Source: Chamaecyparis obtusa (lineage: Eukaryota > Streptophyta > Pinopsida > Cupressales > Cupressaceae). Taken from it: DNA of 64,000 nucleotides. Below are positions 12,509 through 25,138 of this stretch, piece after piece; within the stretch, counting starts at the first letter, position 1, and each line of letters begins with the position of its first letter. The stretch spans positions 2,038,501-2,102,500 of the forward strand of contig BSBK01006021.1 in NCBI GenBank assembly GCA_027943335.1, in the 5' to 3' direction. The translations under genes were made by a program, and so were the position numbers. The notes under the pieces were generated by a model that worked only from the letters and a program-made list of their open reading frames with translations, did no database searches and had not been told where the DNA came from.

Positions 12509-13627
12509 TTGTAAATTTCTATCACTGAAATGACCGCATTCTACTGGTGTCGTGCCCTAGCCTATGCTTTAACTCCATTATTTGATGTTATTGGTGCTTG
12601 TGCTCAAGGATATCCATTTTTTTGAAATGTTGACTGTGGTTATCAAATGGACAGCCTGTGAGCTTCTAGCTAGGTGCCATTTGTATTGATAGCTTATGGC
12701 ATCAAATGTATTGTATCATTGATAGTTGATACTTTGTTAAAAGGAAATAGGACAAAGAATGATTTTTATTTAGTTTCTCTATTTTGATCCCTAAGTGGCT
12801 TACAACCCTAGAGAAGTATATGCAGATTTACGGATGCAGTTGCAGGATACATAGCAGCCGATAATTCACAATAAATCCATGCATCCAATTTGAATAGCAA
12901 TTAATACAAAGAACTAGGGTCCTCCAATGGCCCAATCATCCAGACTTTGACTGTCCCCTCAACCAATGACCCTTCAAAACTGGGTTATCATGCAATCAGT
13001 GAGTGATCCTTCATTCTCCTAGTGAGCTTCTAGGTAGGTGCCATTTGTATATTTGATAGCTTAGGGCATCAAATGTATATTGTATCATTGATAGTTGAGA
13101 CTTTGTTAAAAGGAAATAGGACAAAGAATGATTTTGATTTAGCCTCTGTATTTTGATCCCTAAGTGGCTTACAACCCTAGAGAAGTATATGGAGATTTAT
13201 GGATGAAGTTGCAGGATACAAAGCAGCCGATAATTTACAAGAAATCCATGCATCCAATTTGAATATAAATTACTACAAAGAAATAGGGTCCTCCAATGGT
13301 GCAATCATTCAGACCTTGACTGTCCCCTCAACCAGTGACCCTTCAAAACCAGGTTATCATGCAATCAGTGAGTGATCCTTCATTCTCCTAGTTTGCCCTG
13401 CATCCAAACATATTGGAAATACACAATACAATGATAACAAGTCTTTCACAATCCCCCTTCCCTCAAGGAACACTATCAACTATCCCTTCCACATAGCATT
13501 TCACTATTTTATGAGTGGATTGTGTAGGAACAGTTAACATTAAACAAGGAGCAAACTCCTCAACACATCTTGGAAACCATTGAATTCAATAATAAATGAA
13601 ACCTAACACCAACATTATTCCTTCCAT
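12509..13627 (+). repeat. Internal CACTA repeat, directly repeated at 25,139-26,262
   Basis: About 1.12 kb shared in the same orientation with 25,139-26,262. Inside both copies a unit of about 365 bp is tandemly doubled. It starts near GAGCTTCTAG (12,660 and 13,023; 25,288 and 25,653) and ends with CAGTGAGTGATCCTTCATTC. No coding capacity is conserved. Confidence 0.75.
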
Positions 13628-16527
13628 AGTTGCAGGATACATAGCAATCGATAATTCACAAGAAATCCATGCATCAAATTTTTATAAGGATATCCTACTA
13701 ATCAATAGGAATTTTCTTGAGATGACCAATGATTATGCATTTTGATGGCAGTGTGCTAGTTCAAAAGGATAATATAAATCTGAAACAATTTTTTTTTATT
13801 TTCTCAAACTATAAATGTGGTTAAAGGGAAAATATTATGTGGAAAACCCACAAACCAAGCTAGCAAATGATTGTACATCAAATTATTCCTATATTCATTC
13901 AAGTATTGCTATGCTTCAGCTACTTGACCTTTGAGCTTCATCTAGAGGAATGTGTAGCTTTAAGATAGAGTTACTTCTTGGGCCTTACAATAGGGTGGAA
14001 TATGATCAAGATTTGTTTAGGTTGTATCTTTGTTAGTCCCATTGTTAGGTTCTTATAGTTCATGGTTTGAATCTATTATGGTTGTGTAAGGGATTTTTAG
14101 ATGCTTTTTCTAACATAATTATTGGACACCATGATTGGAAAAACTGGTTGTTGGCTATTGTACACATGAATCATATCTGTCAATGGTTCTTTGTGTTCAA
14201 GAATTCATTGATCAATCTTTGAGATTTATTGTCACAGCTTTAAAAGAGTGATAAAAGATATAGTGAGTTCTATCTTTTCCAAGTGTTTTGTGGGTGTCAT
14301 TATCTTCTAGGAGTAATTGCTAAAACCAAATTATGTTCTTTGCCTCTAGTAAATATTGCAGACACAACCATCTTCTTGGTGAAGGGTTTCTTCCATCCCC
14401 ATGAGGCACTATTGCATGGTTTCCATTCCCTTGTAGTTTACTGAACCTAATTTAATACAAGTGTGCACTATTTTGGGTTCCATAATTTATGGCCCCTACA
14501 CTGTGGTTGTTAGCCTAATTAAGATAGGCCTACCTTTGCATATAATAAGAGGCCAACATGAAACAAACATACAGAGGTTAGGGGGTTGTTCCCTGTCCGT
14601 AATTTATTATTTAAGTGCTAAGTGATGATGGGTATATCATGTAATTCATATGTAATGTCCCCTATTGGGACCTTACTTAATTTATCCTAAATTTATCAAT
14701 TAGGTTTTGGATTGTTATGTCCATGATAGGATTAGTCATTTTATCTCATTAGATTTAGTTATCTTTAACACTCATATCCAACCTTATTACTATTTTAACT
14801 CCACGAAGGGAAGCATAAATATTATCCAAGGTGCCTAGAGACCAACTGCAATGGGCTCCCTCAAAGTTTACAGGTCCAAGCCCAAACTATTGGGACGCTG
14901 ACCCCCACCTTATTTTGGGACAGATAGCCATTGCTTGGATTTAGACAAGCCCCTCATTGGTAACACTTTAGTCTTCCTTCTTAGCTAAATAGTAATAGGT
15001 TCTATATATCTGTTCTTATTTTATTTTAATTAATATATATATTATCAATGTAGATGTTTACTCATTTATGAGCACTATATATATAAATATATATATAAAT
15101 AATCTTGATTATCAATAACGATATATATTGATTGTCATTATGAGAATATGTGAATATATATATACAGTTAGTTAAATCCTATGTGTTCTGGTTGTCTGAC
15201 TTATTGCTAGATGTTGAATACGATTAATTAATTTGTCAGTATTTTCCTCTATAATGTTCTCTTCCCTACATAGGGTAACAAATATATTTTATATTCTCTC
15301 TTCTTCGATGCCTAAATTATTGATGGAGAGTGCTTTCTTATATCTTATGCTTAGGATGAGTAGTCATGTAAAAGACATGACTCATGTCTCTTCATAAATC
15401 ATATATCATTCCTTTATCAATACTAATCACTATTATTAGTCTAAATTATGCACCACTTTATGAAATCGTATTTGTCATTGCACTTATGTGGCACCTTTTC
15501 TGCCAACTTGTCCTTGTTGACTTTGTTTGACTTCAACAATATCATTATTCTTTATCTTTCCATCCCACTCTAATATTAATTTAGAATAATTATTAATTTT
15601 GTTTAATTAATAATTATCTATGCATTATTAATATATTGCTGATATACGACTGATTAATATTTATTTTAATTATTAATTTTGATAATTATTCATTATATAT
15701 TCATTGATTGATAATTATTTATTTCAATGTTCAATATATATATTATTATACAATTATCTATTTGTTAATAACATTGATTAATGTGATAAATATATTTATT
15801 TAATATACTTTTGATTATTTTTTAATTTATTATTATTAATTTATTTATCAAATTCTTAATATAGACGGGGGATATCACATCATACCTAGTGTGTCTCTTT
15901 CTTTCTCTCCACATTTCACATTAGGAGTATATGTTATAAAATGCTAATGAAATCAACTATAGGTCAAATCTAATCAAAATTGCAATATAAAGATTAAAAT
16001 AGATCTTGAAGAAATATGGGAACCATTTTTGATAGATATTGTACAAACGAAGAGAATACTCCAAAGAGGAAATGCTTCAATGTGGAACAATTGAAGGACA
16101 ATATTTTACTTTTATATGCACATTTGCAATGTTTTTGATATATTTCTGAGATAACAAAACCATAGAAAGAATAGCATATAGAAGAAAGTAAAGAATAATG
16201 ATCATACTTTGAGATATTGTGGAAAATTAAAGGAAAGAATGCTTGGTGGGGTTATCATGCAATCACTGAGTGATCCTTCATTCCCCTCTTCTAGTGACCC
16301 TTCAAAACTGGGTTATCATGCAATCAGTGAGTGATCCTTCATTCTCCCGGTCTGCCCTGCATACAAACATATTGGAAATACACAATACAATGATAACAAG
16401 TCTTTCAAAATCCCCCTTCCCTCAAGGAACACTATCAACCATCCCTTCCACATAGCATTTCACTATTGTATGAGTGGATTGTGCAGGAACAATTAACATT
16501 AAACAAGGAGCAAACTCCTCAACACAT
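13500..16527 (+). repeat. Left arm of a 1.8-kb inverted repeat inside the CACTA element
   Basis: Without the nested solo LTR and one copy of its target duplication, this arm is 1794 bp long. That equals the length of its reverse-complement partner at 23,248-25,041. Matching landmarks include GGGCCTTACAATAGGGTGGA, GTGCACTATTTTGGGTTCC and CACATTAGGAGTATATGTT. The arms enclose the SET-like and TNPA-like genes. A separate direct repeat of about 285 bp (13,343-13,627 and 16,303-16,587) bounds the insertion-like block. Confidence 0.8.
14651..15879 (+). mobile_element. Solo LTR (1229 bp) with 5-bp target duplication TCATA
   Basis: It starts TGTAATGTCCCC and ends GATATCACA, so it has TG...CA ends, and TCATA lies on both sides (14,646-14,650 and 15,880-15,884). 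The corresponding site in the other inverted-repeat arm (near 23.89 kb) is empty and carries one TCATA, which confirms the insertion. The AT content is very high in the right half. No internal retrotransposon sequence remains, so it arose by LTR-LTR recombination. Its start resembles, but is not the same as, the long LTR at 32,534. Confidence 0.9.
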
Positions 16528-17340
16528 CTTGGAAACCATTGAATTCAATAATAAATGAAACCTAACACCAACACTATTCCTTCCATTCACTTCTACCAAG
16601 AATAAAGCATTTAATCCATTCAACATTACATATAATGATTAGACAGTTACATTTCCTAACTGTGTAGAGGAACAATCACGACCAAAATGATCAAAACTAC
16701 TTTCACCCTTGCACAAGCTATTCCAAACTTCAAGTAAAATGAGCAATATGCTATATCAAATCATTAATATTCATAGTCACCATTTGAAGGATCATTTTGT
16801 CAATGAACCCTCTGACTATACGCCTGTAGCAGAGAAAGGAAACCTCAAAATAGAGAAAGGAAACTTAGTAAAACTAGTCTATGCCAATGTTTGTGAGGGA
16901 AACTTAGTCACGACATAAAGTATCATCTCATCATGGTCTATTCACCATGTTTCAACACTCCATTCACTCTGATCTATTCAACTTACACCATTCTTCTTCT
17001 CCAAGACTCAAAGGCTTGAAACAGTATATGTGGTAAAAATTCATGAAATACTAAAGAAGACCTACTATTTGTCAAACATATCTTCATTGTCCCCCACAAA
17101 AAACTAAGTAATAACTACTCTACCCTTAATTTGTTTAACAATGCACCATATTAGATAAAGTAGGTTTTATCACACATGGCACGAACTCTCTTCAAACTCA
17201 CAATATGTATCATGAGTTTTTTAGCTAACATTAGATAATTGAATTACATATGTAGGTACCCAGACTCCTTTCACGAGCATCCCACACAATCTCATGGATC
17301 GACAAGTATAAGTCAATACACCCTATAGAGATTAATGTAT
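16528..17340. other. CACTA internal DNA before the SET-like gene
   Basis: The first part (to about 16.9 kb) is repeated in direct orientation near 26.24-26.58 kb. The rest is single copy in the window. A 69-codon open frame occurs in both copies, but it lacks an ATG and looks like repeat DNA. Confidence 0.5.
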
Positions 17341-17348
17341 TTCACATT

Positions 17349-18146
17349 TTGCAAAATATCTCGCATTACTTGCTATCTCTCTCATTTGATGGAGTGTACG
17401 TAGTAGCAAATGGGTATTTGTCAGATGTGTCTTCCTCAAGCGAAGAAAGTGAGTCATTTAGTATGTTTGAATTAGGAAGATCAACTAGAGGTCAAAAGAC
17501 TAGAAGGAAATTCAATAGACGCATGAAATTTTTCCTTGCTCAAGGGGGGTCGTGTTCTTATGATGATGAGAGCAAAGGCGACATCGAGGTGCCCTCTAGG
17601 TACCAAATTCTATAGAAACAATGGGTCCCCAAGGAACTTCCTCCAATAAACATTGATTTTAGTGTTAAAGGCAAGATATATCATATTGCACCATCGTCAA
17701 TACATGGTTTGGGCTTATTTTCCATGGATGGCATAAAGGTCTCTTACAACAAAGTTGTTGAATTAATGGAGTATGTTGGACCTTGTTACGATTACAAAAG
17801 TTGGATGCGAATTGTTCAATATAAAAAAAGTATGCATAGGTATGCACTCTCGGCAAATTATATTCAACAAAAAGACAATAAGCAAAGTAAAAGAGTGGCT
17901 ATATACATTGATGGAAGGCCAAAAGCATCTAGGAATATTGTAGGTTTTATAAATAGCACGCGACCTCTGTCAACTATTAAGCAACCCAATTGAATATTTG
18001 AGGTGCGTGAGGGAAATCATGTATTTGTATGTGAGATCAAATCAATAAGTGCAGGGGAAGAGTTGCTTATTGATTACAATTTGAATTGCATAGATACAAA
18101 TGATGTCACTATCATTAGGGTGCAAGTACATACTATGTACCATTAA
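17349..18146 (+). pseudogene. SET-domain (protein methyltransferase-like) gene carried by the CACTA element, broken
   Basis: One reading frame runs for 265 codons with two internal stops (TAG 17,613-17,615 and TGA 17,991-17,993). An acidic Ser/Glu-rich start and a basic stretch (about residues 45-60) precede a SET-like domain. That domain has GLGLFSMDGIK, then VELMEYVGPC near residues 135-145, YIDGRPKASRN and FINSTRP, then PN, and ISAGEELLIDYN near the end. The order GxG, EYxG, NxxxFIN, PN, GEEL-DY is that of SET methyltransferases. The usual NHSC block is replaced by NST, so cofactor binding may be altered even in an intact copy. There is no good ATG at the start, so an upstream exon is likely. 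It lies just before the TNPA-like gene on the same strand. The intact protein would be expected to methylate a lysine, on histone or another target; that is inference from the fold. Confidence 0.7.
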
Positions 18147-18287
18147 ATAATTGAGTTTTTTTGCCAACCACATTTAGAGAGTCTCCTCACCATCCACCTC
18201 ATCTGCATCATCATCTTCTAATGAAATTTATTAATGTAGTCCTTTCTAATTATTGCTTAACTTTAAATAATAACACAGGACCACAAT

Positions 18288-20974
18288 ATGGAGCAACCAT
18301 TTAGTGGGGAGAATGATGATTGTGCATGCACTTCTTCCTAGCAGGTAAACCTCTTTGTTATTGAACTACAAATTAGATAGAAGAAAAATGTTAAATAAAT
18401 TTTTTTATTATATTCTTTTCATCACTGTTTTAGATTAATTCTAATAGTGTTAGTAATATTGTTGTCACAGACAGGTGGTCAGCAGAGAAAGGGAAAGGAA
18501 CCTGTAGTCCCTGAAGAGGAGTCCTTTGACAAGGACCTAGTTGTTGATTTCGGTGCTTGTGATGAGCCAGCCTCTGCAATTAAAAAATACCTCCACAAAA
18601 TTGGAAATAGATTGGCTGAATTGGCATCTATATTCCCTCCAACTCTTGAGTCACAAAAGAGGGCAACTAAACTGATGCACCTATCTCAAAATTACCAAGT
18701 AAGTATTAATGTAATTTTTAATTATAACAAAAGTTCAATAATAGTTTTTATGTTATAGTAGTCTTTTATGTCATTAAAAAATAAGCGGATATGTTGCTTT
18801 TACAACTTTTTTTGCGTAATTTTGATCCTTGCGGCCATGATGAGGGTACTATAGCTGGTTCAAGTAGATCGCATGTTGGACTATATTTTTTTTTACTCTC
18901 TAACAATATTGTCCATGCTAATCACTGGTTTTATTATGCTCTAACAATCTTATTCTTCAGCACATGTCAATGATCATTTACTATCACCGCCTCATACGAT
19001 GGCAGGCTCAGATGTATTGCGTCCTGCAATGTCAGCAACATAGAGCATGGCCATAGATGCCATGGCACCACCTACTCATACAGGTATTTTATTTTCTCTA
19101 TCATTATATATATGTTTATTTCCCTTGAAGTGTTCTTTCTTAGGGCCATTTCGTAATGGATTCAATTTATGCAAAAGGGGATGCAACACTTGATGGTGAT
19201 TTTCCTGGATGTACTAGTATTGCTAGTATGGGAACAGTGAAGGATTGCATATTGTCTGTGTCTGAAGAAGAAGGACTTCCTTTGAAAATAGAAAAACTTC
19301 CAGGTACTTTAAAGATTGGACCTTTCTTTTACTATACAATCATATGTTAATTACACCTTGCATTCAATATGAGAAGCTTACATCTATTGTGTTCTTATTT
19401 TATACTATTATATCCTTCGACTAATTATCCCATGATTATTTTGTAGGAAATGATGTTTTTTATAGTAAACTTAATGATGAGTGTTTGCGGATATTCAGGC
19501 CCACCATCTGTACAGGGTGAAACATCATATCCGAACTAAAACCCCAATCCACTATTTTGATTTCATATCATTGCTAGGATAGTTATCATTACATCCATTT
19601 TGAATCTAACACTATTTTCTTTCTTAAAAGGTGGAAAACCCAAAATCAAAATTTAAAGGATGATCTCGTAGAGAGTATGACAAACTTGTTTGGACCTTGT
19701 GCATTTGAGAAGGGTAAGCTCCTTCAAAGAGTCGAGATATGTTTGAGGTATATTAGGGACCAGTATAGGTGTATATTAACTAAAAACCCACATTACCAGC
19801 ACCCCCCTTGCATTCCCGATTTAGAGTGGAAATCTATTATTCTAGATGCAAATGAGAAAACTGAAGTAAAAAAAGGAAATACACCACCAAAGAACAGAAG
19901 AAGGTATGTGATACCATTAAGAATGTAATTGTGTACTAAATACTCTTCATATTTATATGAACTAACATATTTCAATCTCTTCATAGATTGTCTGACACAT
20001 CAAAGGAAACAAAGGCAAGATTCCAAAATCACAGGCAACACAAGCTAGGCTCTAGTGGTTATTCGAAACTTGCTGCACGAGTTGTAAGTGTTGGAAAAAT
20101 ACAATCTTTACATGGCTTTTAACACTGAAAATAATTTTTGATCTTTAAATATTTATTTATAATTTGAAATCTTTTTTTGTTTTGATGTAACAATAAAATA
20201 AAATTTGACGATACCAAGCAAAAATGCAGGGCGCAGAGTTCAATATAAGTCTCATAGAAGAGGACAAGAGAATTGGTTTCCAACAAGGCTATAAAGTCGT
20301 GGCAGAAAGAATAAGAAGTGCACAAGGTTCTACTGATGGATCCATCGGGGTAAGTAAGATAAATAGATGATATTTCAAATTTAATTATTTACCGATTATT
20401 TTATTTGATGTTAAGTTCCAACATAAAGTGAGTAAATTTGTTTTAAGTAAGAAAATAATGATAACATGAATGCGTATGAAATTGAAATGCAGCCTGCCAA
20501 TTCTTGCCATACACAACCTGTGGATGTTGATGACAATGAGGATGTGCATCACAGTAATACAAGTAAACATCTTAAATTGATTGGTGTAGTAATAAAAATT
20601 TAATTGCAATTGGTGTTTGGATTAATGTAACAATTTGTATTGCAGCTGTAGAGAGTGTAGAGGATGCTGTTAATGAGCATGTTGAGGTTGAGGCCGAGGC
20701 CAGACAAGCTGACCTCGATGTTGATGATGTGACTAGATCAGGTAAAGAGCTATACGATTATGGCCTGTAAAGTACTGAAATACTTTAAAATGTTTAAAAT
20801 GTTTTTAATTTAACCCTTTTATATGTTATTGCAGATGACCCCCCTTTGCATCAACAGAGAACTAGGCGTGCATTGAGATCTAATGAGAGGGTAGATGATC
20901 ATGATGATGATATCGATACTCATCTTAACAATTACATCTTAAAAACTAGAAATCAAAAGAAAAAAAAGAAATGA
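18288..20974 (+). CDS. Ptta/En/Spm (TNPA-like) CACTA transposon gene, about 10-11 exons
   Basis: Probable exons: 18,288-18,344, 18,471-18,698, optional 18,961-19,083, 19,144-19,303, 19,447-19,516, 19,631-19,903, 19,987-20,083, 20,230-20,349, 20,493-20,562, 20,646-20,741, 20,835-20,974. All introns have GT-AG ends and the phases agree throughout. The core (19,631-20,083) has IPDLEWKSIILDANEK and then RFQNHRQHKLGSSGYSKLAA. This matches the W-x-x-I plus H-x-x-G-x-x-G-y layout of the plant Ptta/En/Spm transposase family, whose TNPA member binds subterminal repeats. The C-terminus is Asp/Glu-rich and ends in a Lys run, perhaps a nuclear signal. Damage: TAG at 18,339 in exon 1 and another TAG in the 123-nt exon at 18,961, which can be skipped without changing frame. 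The true first exon may lie elsewhere. Whether it is still functional is unclear. Confidence 0.65.
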
Positions 20975-21009
20975 TTGTCATCTATGCACTTTAATTGATA
21001 ATGACTGAT

Positions 21010-21296
21010 TTTTATATGCCAATGAATTTAATTATGTGGTAGTGAATCTTCATAAATTTTATAATGTGTTAATGAATGTTATCATGTGATAATTAATGAA
21101 TGTCACATTTTATTAATGTGTGAATGAATGTTAGATGTTAGATGAACTTTAGAATGTTAGATGAATTTTATTAGATGAACTTTAGATGAATGTTAGATGA
21201 ACTTTAGATGTTAGATGAATTTTATTAATGGATGAAATAATGAATGAATGTTAGATGTTAACGGGGAATTTAGAGTGATGTTAGGGGGGGGGGGGG
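21010..21296. repeat. AT-rich minisatellite and G13 tract
   Basis: Directly after the stop of the TNPA-like gene come irregular repeats built from GAATGTTAGATGAACTTTAG (mainly 21,115-21,262), then a run of 13 G at 21,284-21,296. This is probably the 3' untranslated part of the gene. Confidence 0.7.
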
Positions 21297-21392
21297 CAAA
21301 TGAGCTTCCACCTTCATGTGGTTGGCCCTATTTAGTATAGAATATAAAACTATTCTCAAAACAAAGTGAAGCTCAATAAGTTTGTTCCTTAT
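21297..21392 (+). repeat. Direct repeat of 28,745-28,840
   Basis: The shared landmarks are TGAGCTTCCACCTTCA, GTGGTTGGCCCT, AAACTATTCTC and GAAGCTCAATAA. The copies are 7.4 kb apart inside the CACTA element. The interval between them contains the right inverted-repeat arm, so that interval may be a later gain. Confidence 0.7.
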
Positions 21393-23247
21393 ATAGGGTC
21401 TCAAGTGTAGCTTCTATCCCACTCTCAACATTGCAAGGCTTCAAGTGGTGTTCTGATATTGGTTTCTCCATCTCCCACTAACATCTTGTCTTTCTCCTAA
21501 GAACTCTCACCGAGCTATGATACATGGATGAGCAGAAGATGTCCCTTACAGGCTACACATATATAATATGGTAGATCTAGGGAACAAATATACTACAACA
21601 TAGAATGAGTCAACTTGAATCTATAGTTTCTTCATTCACAATGAAAATTCAAATTACAAGCCATATTTTAGATTTAATATTCATATTTATCTTCATCATG
21701 ATCATAGCCATCATGGTCAACATTTGGTTCAACTTCATTTGAACCACAGTCCATGTCGGGTACCATTATAAGGCATGGAGTGTGGTCATACCCATGTTAC
21801 CATAATAATGAGTTAGCCTATAAAATTATGAATAAAATGCCTCGTGTATCATATTTATAATACTGCAGGTGCACCTGGGATTGGGCCAGGCACCCAAGTT
21901 CCTACCAAAGGAACCCAAGTCAAACCCAAAGGAGAACAAAAGTAGAATCGGAACCCAGCCTCAAACAAAGAACTAAATAACTTGGCTTTTTTCTAATTCA
22001 AGTTTATTTCTGAATTCTTCTCCAATTCCAACCTAATTATTCCATATTTTGCTTTCCAATTGTCCTTCTTCCTCACTCCAAATTCAAGGATCACCACCCA
22101 TGACTTATGTTGTTATTTCCTTTTACTAATTGTGCTATTTTAAGGATCACCACCCATGACTTGGTTAAGATGATGAATGTTGGCAATGCCTTTATTACCA
22201 AGGAATCACCGCCCGCCATTAATGAATATTAATGATCATTGTTTCCTAAGGGTAATCGTTGTTTGTGTATGTTGATCACCCAAGTCTTTGGCTGCGATTT
22301 GCATGCTGTGAGGTTTGTCAAAAGTGGGGGTATGACATGCTGGTTGGATTATAACATATTGACACTTACACCATGAAGAAGACAAATAATTAAATAGAAA
22401 GAGAGGACCAACTGAACCATCTTGTGGTCAGTCTATATCACATTGAGAAACAACATCAAGACTCGAGAATGAAAACAATCAAAAGTTTCTTCAAGACCAT
22501 GAATGATCAACAACATTCCATTAGAAAATAAAACACTAATCTATATTATCATTAAGCCATAAAATATGTCTTTAAAGTTTAGAAGCATCACAAGAACTTT
22601 CAAGAAACACAGTACTATCCAAGGACCAAAATGAATACCCTCCAAATGATTATGATTATGTTGATGTTGATGTCTATAATTTATGTATAATGATTATGAT
22701 GATGTTGATGTTGATGTATATAATTTATTTCACTTATTGATGCTTGCCTAGATTGAATTTTGAATTGTCAGGTTGGAGAACGCTTTCAAAGTTTAAGGTC
22801 TATTCTACATGATACTCTTAGTTAAAGCTCAAATGCAACTCAACATATTTTTGATGTTGGGCAACCCACTGCAAAAACTCATCCGCAGGTGAAATTTAAT
22901 GTTGTGAATCTTGGCATTGTTAATGTTATTACTTTTCCTCACGTTTCATATTTGTGAAAATGTTTCTTGGCACTATCTTATTCTTATTACAATGTTCTTT
23001 GTTGTGGGGTAGGAGGTCAATCTTCATTATCTTCATTGTGGGGGACAGTGAAGATTTCTCTGACAAATAGCAGGTCTTCTTTAGTATCTTATAATAACAT
23101 GTTAAACTGATAAAGGTGTTATGGGCATTTAATTTGCAATAACTAATAGACTAAGCATATTATTACTATGCTTAATGTTCCATGTAAATGCATTTAACAC
23201 AAAAAACAAATTTACAAAATTGAACCAATGGCATGTTCACAATAAAG
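21393..23247. other. CACTA internal DNA without a gene
   Basis: No protein-like frame was found. Small local features are a doubled GGATCACCACCCATGACTT (about 22,088 and 22,144) and a repeated GATTATGATGATGTTGATG block near 22.66-22.73 kb. Confidence 0.45.
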
Positions 23248-25041
23248 ATGTGTTGAGGAGTTTGCTCCTTGTTTAATGTTAACTATTCCTGCACAATCCA
23301 CTCATACAATAGTGAAATGCTATGTGGAAGGGATGGTTGATAGTGTTCCTTGAGGGAAGGGGGATTGTGAAAGACTTGTTATCATTGTATTGTGTATTTC
23401 CAATATGTTTGGTTGCAAGGCAGACCAGGAGAATGAAGGATCACTCACCAATTGCATGATAACCCGGTTTTGAAGGGTCAATGGAAGAGGGGAATGAAGG
23501 ATCACTCAGTGATTGCATGATAACCCCACCAAGCATTCTTTCCTTTAATTTTCCACAATATCTCAAAGTATGATCATTGTTCTTTACTTTCTTCTATATG
23601 TTATTCTTTCTATGGTTTTGTTATCTCAAAAATATATCAAAAACATTACAGATATGCATATAAAAGTAAAATATTGTCCTTCAATTCTTCCACATTGAAG
23701 CATTTCCTCTTTGGAGTATTTTCTTCGTTTGTACAATATCTGTCAAAAATGGTTCCCATATTTCTTCAAGATCTATTTTAATCTTTATATTGCAATTTTG
23801 ATTAGATTTGACCTATAGTTGATTTCATTAGTATTTTATAACATATACTCCTAATGTGAAATGTGGAGAGAAAGAAAGAGACACACTAGGTATGAATTAC
23901 ATGATATACCCATCATCACTTAGCACTTAAATAATAAATTATGGACAGGGAACAACCCCCTAACCTCTGGATGTTTGTTTCATGTTGGCCTCTTATTGTA
24001 TGCAAAGGTAGCCCTATCTTAATTAGGCTAACAACCATAGTGTAGGGGCCATAAATTATGGAACCCAAAATAGTGCACACTTGTATTAAATTAGGTTTAG
24101 TATACTACAAGGGAATGGAAACCATGCAATAGTGCCTCATGGGGATGGAAGAAACCCTTCACCAAGAAGATGGTTGTGTCTGCAATATTTACTAGAGGCA
24201 AAGAACATAATTTGGTTCCAGCAATTACTCCTAGAAGATAATGGCACCCAAAAAACACTTGGAAAATATAGCACTCACTATATCTTTTATCACTCTTTTA
24301 AAGCTGGGACAATAAATCTCAAAGATTGATCAATGAATTCTTGAACACAAAGAACCATCGACAGATATGATTCATGTGTACAATAGCCAACAACCAGTTT
24401 TTCCAATCATGGTGTCCAATAATTATGTTAGAAAAAGCATCTACAAATCCCTTACACAACCATAATAGATTCAAACCATGAACTATAAGAACCTAACAAT
24501 GGGACTAACAAAGATACAGCCTAAACAAATCTTGATCATATTCCACCCTATTGTAAGGCCCAAGAAGTAACTCTATCTTAAAGCTACACATTCATCTAGA
24601 TGAAGCTGAAAGGTCGGGTAGCTGAAGCATAGCAATACTTGAATGAATATAGGATTAATTTGATGTACAATCATTTGCTAGCTTGGTTTGTGGGTTTTCC
24701 ACATAATATTTTCCCTTTAACCACATTTATAGTTTGAGAAAATCAGAAAAAATTGTTTTAGATTTATATTATCCTTTTGAACTAGCACACTGCCATCAAA
24801 ATGCATAATCATTGGTCATCTCAAGAAAATTCCTATTGATTAGTAGGATATCCTTATAAAAATTTGATGCATGGATTTCTTGTGAATTATCGACTGCTAT
24901 GTATCCTGCAACTATGGAAGGAATAGTGTTGGTGTTAGGTTTCATTTATTATTGAATTCAATGGTTTCCAAGATGTGTTGAGGAGTTTTCTCCTTGTTTA
25001 ATGTTAATTGTTCCTACACAATCCACTCATACAATAGTGAA
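23248..25041 (-). repeat. Right arm of the 1.8-kb inverted repeat
   Basis: This 1794-bp arm is the reverse complement of 13,500-16,527 without the solo LTR. It holds the empty site for that LTR near 23,890 (CTAGGTATGAATTACATG). An open frame of 61 codons appears here and in the left arm only because the arms are copies. Confidence 0.8.
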
Positions 25042-25138
25042 GTTACAAAACTGAACCGATGGCATGTTTACAACAAATAAATAGAATGATAATAATATGC
25101 TAAAAATTTTATTCTGTTTAATACATGCCAAAGGACCG

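Noticed and set aside
16270..16455. 61-codon frame, also present at 23,505-23,320 on the other strand
   Set aside because: The two occurrences are copies because the DNA is an inverted repeat. The frame lacks a motif and the DNA in other copies is not preserved as coding.
16709..16918. Open frame that recurs at 26,382-26,615
   Set aside because: It starts with TTG, lies in duplicated CACTA internal DNA, and the two versions have different ends. It is repeat sequence rather than a gene.
21284..21296. G13 tract as a G-quadruplex or a sequencing error hotspot
   Set aside because: Either is possible, but a single homopolymer gives no further support from sequence alone.
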